DNA of 51,126 nt, from contig NZ_CAAF010000058.1 of NCBI RefSeq assembly GCF_000359125.1, forward strand, positions 1 to 51,126, written 5' to 3'. Position 1 is the first letter of the stretch. The number at the start of each line of letters is the position of its first letter. The translations under genes were made by a program, and so were the position numbers. This DNA is from Mesorhizobium sp. STM 4661 (GTDB lineage Bacteria; Pseudomonadota; Alphaproteobacteria; Rhizobiales; Rhizobiaceae). The notes under the pieces are model-generated. The model did no database searches, was not told the DNA's origin, and was given only the letters and a program-made list of their open reading frames with translations. Of the stretch, positions 1 to 8,428 are shown in pieces.

Positions 1-1
1 G

Positions 2-304
2 ATCAGGGAGACCCACCGCCGTGCTGTCGAATTACTGCCGCAGCTCCGCGAAGCAAAGATCACGCACGCGTGGGCCGGATTCGTCGACTGCACGCCGGAC
101 GGTGTTCCCTGTATCGGTGAGGTGCCGGATGTACCAGGCTTCATCCTGGCCGTTGGCTTTTCCGGCCACGGCTTCGGGGTTGGTCCCGGCGCCGGCCACC
201 TGATCGCGGATCTTGCCACCGGAGCCGAACCGATCGTCGACCCCGTTGCGTATCGACCGGGACTCTTTAGCAACTCGGCATGGGGCACGGTCGCTGAGTT
301 TTAG
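2..304 (+). CDS. FAD-dependent oxidoreductase, C-terminal end only (cut by window edge)
   Basis: An open frame enters at base 2 and ends at the TAG at 302-304, giving about 100 residues of a protein whose start lies outside the window. The visible part is the FAD-binding closing segment of the DAO (glycine/D-amino-acid oxidase) family: a TPDGVPCIGE stretch, then GFILAVGFSGHGFGVGPGAG, then a conserved tail ending in WGTVAEF. The same segment closes the next gene (520-1845), so the two are tandem paralogues in the same orientation, 215 bp apart. The family oxidises amines or amino acids to imines with FAD and passes electrons to oxygen or a carrier. The substrate cannot be read from this fragment. 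Confidence 0.85.
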   Translation: MRETHRRAVELLPQLREAKITHAWAGFVDCTPDGVPCIGEVPDVPGFILAVGFSGHGFGVGPGAGHLIADLATGAEPIVDPVAYRPGLFSNSAWGTVAEF

Positions 305-519
305 GCCGCACACGCAACCGGACGCCCCTTCACATGAGATGGCTTTGAGGCTTCAGCCTACCTCCCCACTGTGAGGTGGGACACCAGCGAGCTTTTCACG
401 CAACAATTGCATGTCCTAAGGGCCACTAACCGCATGATATTCCGTCCAGGCACACAACTCCGCAGCCTGTCTATTCTCGGCGCAGGTTAGAATGCTTCAA
501 AATTACCGGAGTTCCGCAG

Positions 520-1845
520 ATGCCCGCGCCGCTCATGCACATCGAGTGCAGCCCTTCCCTGCCCCGCGAGGCGGATGTCGTCGTCGTCGGGGGCGGCGTG
601 GTGGGCGTGTTCACGGCGTATTATCTCGCGCGCCGCGGCGTCAGCGTCGCCCTGGTCGAGAAAGGGCGCGTGGCCGCCGAGCAGTCCAGTCGAAACTGGG
701 GCTGGTGCCGCCAGCAGAACCGCGATGCACGCGAGTTGCCGATGGCAACCAAGAGTCTCGATCTATGGGAGAAAGTGGCACAGGAGACCGGGCACGATAC
801 AGGCTTTCGCCGTTGCGGCCTCCTCTATCTCTCACAGGACGAAAATGAGCTGGCGAATTGGGCCAAGTGGCGTGACTTCGCCAGGACAGTGGACGTGACG
901 ACACATGTGCTGAGCGCGTCAGAAGCCGCCGAACGGGGCAGAGCGACCGGCCGCAAATGGAAAGGTGGCGTGTTCTCGCCAAGCGACGGAACGGCGGATC
1001 CTTCCAAGGCCGTGCCGGTCGCCGCGCTTGGGATCATGGCGGCTGGTGGCACCCTGCATCAGCATTGCGCGGCTCGCGGCATCGAGTTGAGCGCCGGCAG
1101 GGTCAGCGGCGTCGTAACCGAAGCGGGAACCATCCGCACGAAGACCGTGGTCATGGCCGGAGGGGCATGGGCCTCTTCGTTCTGCAACCAGCTCGGTTTG
1201 CGTTTCCCGCAAGCTGCCGTGCGTTCCTCCATTCTAGCCGTGGCGCCGGGCACAAACGGTCTGCCAGAGGCCCTGCATACCGCTCGCGTCTCGCTGACGC
1301 GGCGCAGCAACGGTGGATACACGCTGGCGATCAGCGGGCGGGCTCGCGTCGACCCGACGCCACAGCAGTTCAGGTTCAGCCGCGAGTTTATACCGATGTT
1401 CGCCCGCCGCTGGCGCAATCTCGCCCCGGGCGCCTTCGAGGGCTGGCGTCAGGGCCATGAAAGCTTGGGCAAATGGGGCCTTGACGACATTACGCCAATG
1501 GAACGGAACCGGATACTCGACCCGAAGCCCGACATGGGACAGATTCGGCTGACATATCGAAGAGCCTGCGAATTGATCCCCGAACTCCAGCGCGTCGCGA
1601 TCTCCGATGCCTGGGCGGGTTATATCGACAGTACACCCGACGGCATTCCCGCAGTCGGTGAAGTGGAGGGAATTCCGGGCTTCATCCTGGCGGCGGGATT
1701 CAGCGGTCACGGCTTCGGCATTGGCCCCGGCGCGGGGCATATGATCGCCGACATCATTACAGGCAGCGAGCCTATTGTCGATCCGCGTCCTTATAGGCCC
1801 GAGCGCCTGAAGACGGCTGCGTGGGGCAAGGTCGCTGAATTCTGA
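520..1845 (+). CDS. FAD-dependent oxidoreductase, DAO family (441 aa)
   Basis: Predicted cytosolic flavoenzyme of the DAO/glycine oxidase family, which oxidises amino acids or secondary amines. The N-terminus carries the Rossmann dinucleotide-binding motif VVVGGGVVG at about residues 21-29, followed by the acidic residue ending the second strand (VALVEKG). A SSRNWGWCRQQNRD segment near residue 56 and the C-terminal GFSGHGFGIGPGAG block complete the FAD site. The start has a GGAG sequence 8 bases upstream. Length is normal for the family. It lies between a paralogue (2-304) and a decayed tartrate-dehydrogenase-like gene, with an Lrp/AsnC regulator behind, so an amino-acid catabolic role is likely. 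The exact substrate is unknown. Confidence 0.9.
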   Translation: MPAPLMHIECSPSLPREADVVVVGGGVVGVFTAYYLARRGVSVALVEKGRVAAEQSSRNWGWCRQQNRDARELPMATKSLDLWEKVAQETGHDTGFRRCGLLYLSQDENELANWAKWRDFARTVDVTTHVLSASEAAERGRATGRKWKGGVFSPSDGTADPSKAVPVAALGIMAAGGTLHQHCAARGIELSAGRVSGVVTEAGTIRTKTVVMAGGAWASSFCNQLGLRFPQAAVRSSILAVAPGTNGLPEALHTARVSLTRRSNGGYTLAISGRARVDPTPQQFRFSREFIPMFARRWRNLAPGAFEGWRQGHESLGKWGLDDITPMERNRILDPKPDMGQIRLTYRRACELIPELQRVAISDAWAGYIDSTPDGIPAVGEVEGIPGFILAAGFSGHGFGIGPGAGHMIADIITGSEPIVDPRPYRPERLKTAAWGKVAEF

Positions 1846-1855
1846 GGAGATCAGC

Positions 1856-2872
1856 TTGCCAAGGTACAACCGGCGCACACGAAATTGAGGCCGCGAGTGC
1901 TCAAAACAGGGAAGTTACGATGCGCTTCGACTGGGGCTCGGACTACTACAAGGCCAATGGCCGGATGATGCCCGAAGATGGAATGGCGCAACTGAAGCGC
2001 TTCGATGCCATCTTCTTCGGCGCGGTCGGCTCTCCCTATGTGCCGGACGACATCACACTTTGGGGTCTCCGGCTGCCGATTTGCCAAGGCTTTGATCAGT
2101 ACGCGAACGTGCGGCCGACCAGGATATTGCCCGGTATTATTTCGCCGCTGGCGGGCGTTGGGCCTGGCGACCTGGATTGGGTGATCGTGCGGGAGAATTC
2201 CGAGGGCGAGTATTCCGGCCATGGCGGCCGTGCCACCGCGGTCTCCCCGAGGAGGTTGGAACCGAGGTCGCGATCTTCACGCGCGTCGGCGTCACCCGCA
2301 TCATGCGCTATGCATTCCGGCTGGCGCGGTCACGGCCGCGAAAGCTCCTGACCGTCGTTACGAAATCCAACGCGCAGCGTCACGGCATGGTAATGTGGGA
2401 TGAAATCGCAGCCGAGGTGGCGGGGGAGTTCCCTGACGTCGCGTGGGACAAGATGCTGGTTGATGCTATGACGGTGCGCATGACACTCAAACCTCGCAGC
2501 CTCGATACGATCGTCGCCACCAATCTTCATGCCGATATTTTGTCAGACCTTGCAGGCGCGCTGGCGGGCAGTCTCGGCGTTGCACCGACCGCCAACATTG
2601 ATCCCGAGCGGCGCTATCCCTCGATGTTCGAGCCAATTCACGGCTCCGCCTTCGACGTCGCCGGCAAGGGTATCGCCAACCCCGTCGCCACATTCTGGAC
2701 CGCTGCCCAGATGCTCGAACATCTGGGCGAGAGCGCAGCCGCCGTCCGGTTGATGAGCGCTGTGGAAACGGTGACGAGCGAGGGCGTGCTGACGCCGGAC
2801 GTGGGTGGGACTGCGACCACGCAGGACGTGACGGACGCCGTCTGCCGGACGATCCGCGGCTCTAACGTGTGA
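1856..2872 (+). pseudogene. Tartrate/isopropylmalate dehydrogenase-family gene, truncated and frameshifted
   Basis: Two frames together encode most of a beta-decarboxylating dehydrogenase of the tartrate dehydrogenase type. The first covers FDWGSDYY, a GAVGSPYVPDD segment, and ENSEGEYSGHGGR up to about 2231. The second resumes at HRGLPEEVGTEVAIFTR from about 2234 and runs to the stop at 2872, covering TKSNAQRHG and MFEPIHGSAFD. One missing base near 2232 explains the switch. The N-terminal PGDGIG region is also absent. A TTG at 1856 with GAGGAG five bases upstream begins LPRYN, resembling a normal start of this family. Downstream sequence then jumps to residues normally about 40 further on, suggesting an internal deletion. 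An intact paralogue lies at 8429-9472. The product is very unlikely to be active. Confidence 0.8.
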
Positions 2873-2882
2873 CAGGTTTCCA

Positions 2883-3359
2883 ATGAAGCTCGACAAGATC
2901 GACATCAAGATCTTATCCCAACTGCAAAAGAACGGGCGGGTCACCAACGTCGAGCTTGCCGACCTGGTCAATCTATCGCCAAGCCCTTGCCTGATGCGGG
3001 TGAAGAAGCTTCAGGCGGAAGGCTTCATTACCGGCTATTCCGCCCAGATCGATGTGTCCAAGCTCGGACAGACTCTAACGGTCTTCACCGAGGTTACGCT
3101 CAAGCACCATCAACAAAACGACTTCGCGAGATTTCTCACCGCCATTCAGAAAGTCGATTCCGTCATCGAATGCCATCTGATCTCGGGCGGGTATGATTAC
3201 CTTGTGAAGTTCGTCACAGCAGGCATAAGCGAGTATCAGACGATCATGGAGCGCATGCTCGAATTGGATATCGGGATCGACAAATATTTCAGCTTCGTCG
3301 TGCTGAAGTCACCGATCGTGAAATCCCATTTGCCTCTCGATGTCATTTTCGACAAATGA
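2883..3359 (+). CDS. Lrp/AsnC-family transcriptional regulator (158 aa)
   Basis: Amino-acid-responsive DNA-binding protein of the leucine-responsive/AsnC family. Residues 1-60 form the winged helix-turn-helix, opening with LDKIDIKILSQLQKNGR and followed by ELADLVNLSPSPCLMRVKKL as the recognition region. The rest is the RAM effector domain, with the characteristic SGGYDYLVKF strand near residue 102 and a final KSPIVK segment. Length matches the family. It starts 10 bp after the broken tartrate-dehydrogenase-like gene and is followed by a minus-strand aminotransferase operon, so it probably controls this amino-acid catabolic region. Members are usually autoregulatory and sense an amino acid of the pathway they control. 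That part is family knowledge, not visible here. Confidence 0.93.
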   Translation: MKLDKIDIKILSQLQKNGRVTNVELADLVNLSPSPCLMRVKKLQAEGFITGYSAQIDVSKLGQTLTVFTEVTLKHHQQNDFARFLTAIQKVDSVIECHLISGGYDYLVKFVTAGISEYQTIMERMLELDIGIDKYFSFVVLKSPIVKSHLPLDVIFDK

Positions 3360-3551
3360 AAAGCCGCTCCGCGGTCTGAACCTGGAGTACGCGCGCCAGC
3401 GTTCTCTTCCGCCGCGCGCGTGCAACGGCGAGAGGTCCACATAACTGCAACTTGCTTGGCAACTCCCGGTATGCGGCATCACCTGAGGATCTGCTTCAGG
3501 CCCCGCTAGCTGTCTGCCGCATGGACCGGGTGGCTTCAGCGATGGCGACGA

Positions 3552-4928
3552 TCATCCCTTCATCGCTTCCCGCACATCCTTGTCTTCGAGGGTTTGATCC
3601 AGCGTCATCCGGGTACGTTCGAGGATACCATCTATATCGTCGCCCGTGCAGCAGAGCGGCGGGGCAAAGCCGAGGATGCCGCTGTTGAAGGCGCGAATGA
3701 CAAGGCCGTTCTCCCAGGCGCGATCGAAGATGCGGCGCCCCGCATCGGCCGCCGCCGGCAGCGGCGTCTTGCGCGCCTTGTCGGTCACCAGTTCGACCGC
3801 GGCCAGCATGCCGCGGCCGCGAATATCGCCAACCAGCGGGTGATCGGCGAGCGAGCGGAGGCCTTCCATCAGGCGCTTCCCGGCCGTTCGTCCGTTCTCG
3901 ATCAAGCCATCTTCATAGAGACGCAGGCACTCGAGCCCGACAGCGGCGCTCACCGGATGGGCTGAGTAGGTGTAACCGTGGCCGACAGCCGCTTTGCCGG
4001 CTCCGTCCGCGATCGTATTGTAGACATGGTCGGTCATGAAGACGGCCCCCATCGGCACGTAGCCCGACGTCAGTCCTTTCGCCGTGGTCATTAAATCCGG
4101 CACGACTTCGTCTTCCTCACAGGCGAAAAGAGGCCCCGTGCGGCCAAAGGCGGTGATGACTTCGTCGGCAACGAACAGAATGTCGTGTTCCTTGCACACG
4201 GCCTGCAGAGCCTTTAGCCAGCCTGCCGGCGGAACCAGGACACCGCCCGAACCCTGGATTGGTTCAGCGTAAAAAGCCGCGACGCGATCGGCGCCGAGTT
4301 CAGCGATTTTGGCCCGCAGCGCCGCGACCGATGCATCGATGATCGCCTGCGGGTCGGAACCGACCGGGTTGCGATAGGCGTAGTGCGAGGGAATCTTGTG
4401 CTGCCAGTCGTAAGGCACACCGAAACCGGCATGGAAAGCCGGCAGCGCGGTCAGACCTGACCCTGCCGTCGAGGATCCATGGTAGCCATACTCGACCGAG
4501 ATAAACTGGTCTTTTCGCGGCGTCCCCTTGGCGTGGTAAAAATAGCGAATGAAACGGATGGTGCTGTCGATCGCGTCGGAACCGCCCAGCGTGAAATAGA
4601 CATGGTTCAGATCGCCAGGCGCCAGTTCGGCAAGACGCGCTGCAAGACGGATGGCCGGCTCAGACCCCAGCCCGAAATATCCCGTCGCGTAAGGAAGCTC
4701 TCTCAGCTGCTTGGCAGCTGCCTCGACGACGCTTTCCTGCCCGTATCCGATGTTTACACACCATAGGCCCGCGAATCCGTCCAGCAAGGTTTTCCCGCTT
4801 GCCTCGGTCACTGTCGCGCCCTTGGCGGATTTGAGTACGCGCACGCCCGTCTCTTCGTGGCTCCGATAGCATGAAAACGGGTGAACCAGGTGCGCGCGGT
4901 CGAGTTCGATCAGGGAGTTTGCAAGCAT
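3552..4928 (-). CDS. Class III (omega) aminotransferase, PLP-dependent (458 aa)
   Basis: Cytosolic pyridoxal-phosphate enzyme that transfers an amino group from an amine or omega-amino acid to a keto acid. Class III landmarks are visible in order: a GFAGLWCVNIGYG opening, YGYHGSS in the cofactor phosphate region, AAFYAEPIQGSGG, DEVITAFGRTG with the PLP-binding aspartate, and the Schiff-base lysine in TTAKGLTSGYVPMG. The ATG at 4928 is preferred over the longer open frame because GGAGG lies just upstream and homology begins there. It follows the GNAT gene on the same strand with a 14-bp gap, so the two form an operon. The downstream aldehyde dehydrogenase (6934-8409) is a plausible partner for the aldehyde formed from an amine substrate. 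Confidence 0.93.
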   Translation of the reverse strand: MLANSLIELDRAHLVHPFSCYRSHEETGVRVLKSAKGATVTEASGKTLLDGFAGLWCVNIGYGQESVVEAAAKQLRELPYATGYFGLGSEPAIRLAARLAELAPGDLNHVYFTLGGSDAIDSTIRFIRYFYHAKGTPRKDQFISVEYGYHGSSTAGSGLTALPAFHAGFGVPYDWQHKIPSHYAYRNPVGSDPQAIIDASVAALRAKIAELGADRVAAFYAEPIQGSGGVLVPPAGWLKALQAVCKEHDILFVADEVITAFGRTGPLFACEEDEVVPDLMTTAKGLTSGYVPMGAVFMTDHVYNTIADGAGKAAVGHGYTYSAHPVSAAVGLECLRLYEDGLIENGRTAGKRLMEGLRSLADHPLVGDIRGRGMLAAVELVTDKARKTPLPAAADAGRRIFDRAWENGLVIRAFNSGILGFAPPLCCTGDDIDGILERTRMTLDQTLEDKDVREAMKG

Positions 4929-4942
4929 TTCTTCCTCCGATT

Positions 4943-5782
4943 TCAGCGTAGCGCCTGACTGACGAGCGCATAAGTTCGGTGTGGTGTGGTTTCGTCCTTC
5001 GGCTCGCCTGCGCTTCGTCGCATTGTTATGCCACCACCGACATGGGCCAGCCCGCGACGGGTGAGCCACTCGCCGAGATCTGTGGTTTCTTCAGTGTCGA
5101 TGCGGACAAACTTGCCCGCACTGTCAGCCAGCAGGAAGTCGACAAGGCATCTCGCTTCGTGAAGCTTCCTCGCCACCACCGGCCCAATGACCAGCCCGCG
5201 GCCAAACCGACGAATTGCCGCAAACGCCTGAACATCGCCTTCATCGCGAACGACGGCGAACTTCGCGCGCTCGCGCAACGAGCGCATGAGCGTCGTCCGG
5301 TCATGACCAAACGCTGCGCGATCCAGAACAACAAGGCGCGCGTGGTCGCCGTCGTCGCCCCATGACACATGTGCCGGTGCGTCTACAGAAGGCGCCAGGC
5401 CCTGGTGCTGCACGATCTTGCCGGTCGCGACAAATCCCAGCTTCTCGTAGAGTGGGAGCCCTTCCTGCGTAGCCACCAAATAGCAAGTGCGCTCGCCTGC
5501 CCTGCCAAGTGCCTCCTCCATCAGCTTGCGACCGAGCCCGCGACCGCGCATTGCGGCATCGACGATGACCATGTTGACGGTGGCGGCATCGTCGCCATAG
5601 GGCGTCATCAAGATCGTCCCCACCACGCGTCCTTGCTCCCGGACAACGAGGCCTTGGCTGAGCGATTGCATCAGTTCCCAGTCTTCACGACGGTGCGGCC
5701 ATCCAACATGACGGGACAATTCGACAGCATCGTTCAAATGCTCGGTTGTCATCGTTTTGAGCGTGACTCGCGCTGCGGTCAT
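4943..5782 (-). CDS. GNAT N-acetyltransferase with C-terminal Acetyltransf_18-type domain (279 aa)
   Basis: The N-terminal half is a GNAT fold: a VVGTILMTPYGDDAATVNMV strand pair, then the acetyl-CoA pyrophosphate loop RGRGLGRKLMEEAL (about residues 81-94), then YEKLGF. The C-terminal half (about residues 140-279) resembles the second domain of YitH-type acetyltransferases. It acylates an unknown amine. It is the first gene of a minus-strand pair with the class III aminotransferase. A second protein of the same two-domain design lies at 12372-13250 on the other strand, and both share a WPHR-x-x-DW motif near the N-terminus, so they are paralogues bracketing the catabolic region. The ribosome binding site (GGGAAA) is modest, and an internal ATG at residue 11 is an alternative start. 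Confidence 0.88.
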   Translation of the reverse strand: MTAARVTLKTMTTEHLNDAVELSRHVGWPHRREDWELMQSLSQGLVVREQGRVVGTILMTPYGDDAATVNMVIVDAAMRGRGLGRKLMEEALGRAGERTCYLVATQEGLPLYEKLGFVATGKIVQHQGLAPSVDAPAHVSWGDDGDHARLVVLDRAAFGHDRTTLMRSLRERAKFAVVRDEGDVQAFAAIRRFGRGLVIGPVVARKLHEARCLVDFLLADSAGKFVRIDTEETTDLGEWLTRRGLAHVGGGITMRRSAGEPKDETTPHRTYALVSQALR

Positions 5783-6105
5783 GGGTCGTTTCCCGGCCTG
5801 AATTCTTCAATGCCAAGTTAGGCTGCCGTCGCCAGCAGTTCCTCCCGACGCGCACCGGCGGGTTAGATGTTTTGACTTTCCTTTGCCGCCGGCGCCGCAT
5901 CTTATGCCGACGAGTCGGCGGGCAAGGGAAGCTCTTTGGCAAGTTCTGAGCCAGGTCGCGCGCAACTCTCTGCCAAAGCCCTGCCACGATACAAAACAAT
6001 CTGCTTCAAGCGGCAAAGAATGCGGCGACTAGTCCTTTCCGCTGCTCGTTATGATCCTTCTCGCTAAGGCACGCAGTGCCGCCAAGATTGGAAGGATCGA
6101 CCCCC
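5783..6105. other. Intergenic region between divergent GNAT and HAD genes
   Basis: This 323-bp stretch holds no convincing reading frame. It lies between two divergently transcribed genes, so it should contain both promoters. I see no clear sigma70 hexamer pair or long palindrome. GGAAGGA near its right end is the ribosome binding site for the HAD gene. Confidence 0.4.
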
Positions 6106-6795
6106 ATGACCCAGTTCAGACCGAAATATATCACCTTCGATTGCTACGGTACGCTGACCAACTTCGACATGGCCGGCGCAGCGCGACGCGTTTATGGTGC
6201 GCGGCTATCCGCAACCGTGATGGCGCAGTTCATCAAGGATTTCTCGGCCTATCGCCTCGATGAGGTTCTTGGCACCTGGAAACCCTATAGCGAGGTCGTG
6301 CACAATTCCGTGGAGCGCGCCTGCAAGCGCAACAACGTGGCGTTCCGCCCTGAGGATGCCCAGCGCATTTATTCGGAAATACCGACATGGGGTCCGCACC
6401 CGGATGTCCCGGCGGGACTGGCCAAGGTCGCCAAGGAAATCCCACTGGTGATCCTGTCGAATTCCATGAACAACCTGATCATGTCGAACGTAGAGAAGCT
6501 CGGCGCACCCTTCCACATGGTCATCACGGCCGAGCAGACCGGCGCCTATAAGCCTTTGATGAAAGGCTTCGAGTATATGTTCGACAAGCTCGGCTGCGGC
6601 CCGGAGGACATTACGCATGTGTCGTCCTCATTCCGCTACGATCTCATGACCGCCTATGACCTTGGCATTAAGAGCAAGGTGTGGGTGAATCGTGGCCACG
6701 AACCCGCGAACCCTTACTACGAGTACACCGAAATCAAGGACATCGGCGGTCTGGCCGGCGCCGTCGGACTGGAGCCGGCTCGGGAATTCGCCTGA
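6106..6795 (+). CDS. HAD-superfamily hydrolase, haloacid dehalogenase type II-like (229 aa)
   Basis: Cytosolic hydrolase of the haloacid dehalogenase superfamily. The nucleophile motif is FDCYGTLTNFD near the N-terminus, in the form typical of type II 2-haloacid dehalogenases. Motif II is VILSNSMNN, the conserved lysine lies in GAYKPLMKGFEYM, and the last acidic motif is the weaker SSSFRYDLMTAYDLG, where a canonical protein would have an S/A-N-S-x-x-D pattern. The ATG at 6106 is chosen because GGAAGGA lies at the right distance. True dehalogenase activity is uncertain: many such proteins are phosphatases or of unknown function. It is transcribed alone and converges on the aldehyde dehydrogenase across a hairpin terminator. 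Confidence 0.88.
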   Translation: MTQFRPKYITFDCYGTLTNFDMAGAARRVYGARLSATVMAQFIKDFSAYRLDEVLGTWKPYSEVVHNSVERACKRNNVAFRPEDAQRIYSEIPTWGPHPDVPAGLAKVAKEIPLVILSNSMNNLIMSNVEKLGAPFHMVITAEQTGAYKPLMKGFEYMFDKLGCGPEDITHVSSSFRYDLMTAYDLGIKSKVWVNRGHEPANPYYEYTEIKDIGGLAGAVGLEPAREFA

Positions 6796-6853
6796 ACCAC
6801 TGTTTGCCGGCGCCGTCGCTCCAGATTGAGGCGCTCCCAAAACGTTACAATAA

Positions 6854-6879
6854 AGAGGGGCGGTTTTCACCGCCCCTTT
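6854..6879. terminator. Bidirectional rho-independent terminator
   Basis: AGGGGCGG (6856-6863) pairs perfectly with CCGCCCCT (6870-6877) around a TTTTCA loop, extended by a G-U and an A-T pair. Plus-strand sequence continues with a T-rich CTTGTTGTT. On the minus strand the far arm is followed by a short T run from ATAAA. It sits between the convergent HAD and aldehyde dehydrogenase genes. Confidence 0.85.
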
Positions 6880-6933
6880 CTTGTTGTTCCAATGCCTGGA
6901 AGCTGCAGGTGTCTCCACCTGCTTGCAAGACAA

Positions 6934-8409
6934 CTAGTTAAGCCCGCCAACATGAAGGGTCTTGACCTCGAGATATTCCTCGATGCCGAGCTGCGATCCT
7001 TCGCGCCCCACCCCTGACTGCTTGACACCGCCGAAAGGCGCAACCTCGGTCGAGATCATGCCTGTGTTGAGCCCAACCATGCCGAACTCCAGCGCCTCGG
7101 CAACACGCCACGACCGCTTGAGATTATCGGTGTAGAAGTAGGCGGCAAGGCCGAAGGGCGTACCGTTCGCGATCGCGATGGCCTCTTCTTCCGTCTCGAA
7201 GCGAAAAAGTGGGGCCACTGGGCCGAACGTCTCTTCCGATGCCAGCAGCATCTCGGTCGTAGCCTCTCCAAGCACGATGGGCCTTGCATATTGCTTGCCG
7301 TCCAGCACCGTCTCGCTCTGGGCGATGATCCGAGCGCCTTTCGCCCGTGCATCCGCGATGTGACGCTCGATCTTGTCGATGGCGGCCGCGTTGATCATCG
7401 GGCCGATCTCAGTGCCTTCGTCGGTCCCTGGGCCAACCTTCATTCGCGATACGCGCTGGCTCAGCTCTTCTGCGAAAGCGTCGTAAACGCCCGCCTGCAC
7501 GAGAATCCGGTTCGCGCAGACGCAGGTTTGACCGCCATTGCGGAACTTGGATGCGATCACCCCCTCGACTGCATTGCCCAGATCGGCGTCGTCAAAGATG
7601 ATAAAGGGCGCGTTGCCGCCGAGCTCGAGGCTGAGCCGCTTGATGCTATCGGCCGCGCCACGCATGAGCAGCGCTCCGACGCGGGTCGAGCCGGTGAACG
7701 AGATCTTGCGCACCGTCTCATTGGCCATCAATTCGTTGCCGATCTCGGTGGGCATGCCGGTCACAATGTTGATCACGCCGGCAGGGATACCTGCCCGTTC
7801 CGCCAGGACGCCGAGCGCCAGCGCCGAGAATGGCGTGAATTCCGACGGCTTGATAACAACGGTACAACCCGCGGCCAGCGCCGGTGCCACCTTGCGCGTG
7901 ATCATCGCGTTGGGGAAATTCCACGGCGTGATGATGGCGCAGACGCCGACGGCCTCCTTCAGCACCAGAATGCGGCGATCGGGCGTCGGCGACGGAATGG
8001 TCGAGCCGCCGATCCGGCGTGCTTCTTCGGCGAACCATTTTACGAAGGAGGCGCCATAGCGGATTTCACCGCGTGCTTCCGCCAGAGGCTTGCCCTGTTC
8101 CAGCGTCAGCAGCAACGCCAGGTCCTCTTCATTTTCCAGTATCAGGCTGTGCCAGCGTTCCAGAAGCGCTCCGCGTTCGGCATGGGTCCTGGCCTTCCAG
8201 TTCTTGAACGCCGCCTGCGCTGCGTCTACCGCCGCCCTCGTCTCATCCCGGCCCATGTCGGGCACGGTTCCAAGCACCTCCAGACTGGCCGGATCGGTCA
8301 CATCGACAGTAGCGTTGCTGTGTGCATGCTGCCAGACATCGCCAATGAGTCCCCGCTGGCGAAACAGGTCCGCGTCCTTCAGGAAACCAATCTTCGTTAT
8401 TGCATTCAT
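6934..8409 (-). CDS. gabD: NAD(P)-dependent succinate-semialdehyde-type aldehyde dehydrogenase (491 aa)
   Basis: Cytosolic aldehyde dehydrogenase that oxidises succinic semialdehyde or a similar omega-carboxy aldehyde to the acid. The cofactor-binding ITPWNFPNAMITRKVAPALAAG block, the FTGSTRVG turn, the catalytic glutamate in LELGGNAP and the catalytic cysteine in GGQTCVCANR all appear in order, as does EETFGPVAPLF near the end. Full length for the family and closest in style to GabD. The start has a GAGG site eight bases upstream. It is the last gene of a minus-strand series, 19 bp after the tartrate-dehydrogenase-like gene. With the class III aminotransferase nearby, a GABA- or putrescine-like degradation route is plausible, but the natural aldehyde is inferred. 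Confidence 0.92.
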   Translation of the reverse strand: MNAITKIGFLKDADLFRQRGLIGDVWQHAHSNATVDVTDPASLEVLGTVPDMGRDETRAAVDAAQAAFKNWKARTHAERGALLERWHSLILENEEDLALLLTLEQGKPLAEARGEIRYGASFVKWFAEEARRIGGSTIPSPTPDRRILVLKEAVGVCAIITPWNFPNAMITRKVAPALAAGCTVVIKPSEFTPFSALALGVLAERAGIPAGVINIVTGMPTEIGNELMANETVRKISFTGSTRVGALLMRGAADSIKRLSLELGGNAPFIIFDDADLGNAVEGVIASKFRNGGQTCVCANRILVQAGVYDAFAEELSQRVSRMKVGPGTDEGTEIGPMINAAAIDKIERHIADARAKGARIIAQSETVLDGKQYARPIVLGEATTEMLLASEETFGPVAPLFRFETEEEAIAIANGTPFGLAAYFYTDNLKRSWRVAEALEFGMVGLNTGMISTEVAPFGGVKQSGVGREGSQLGIEEYLEVKTLHVGGLN

Positions 8410-8428
8410 GGTCTTTTCCTCAGCTCCT

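Noticed and set aside
355..395. Inverted ACCTC/GAGGT sequence after the first FAD gene as a terminator
   Set aside because: The stem is only about five base pairs with mismatches and no T run follows.
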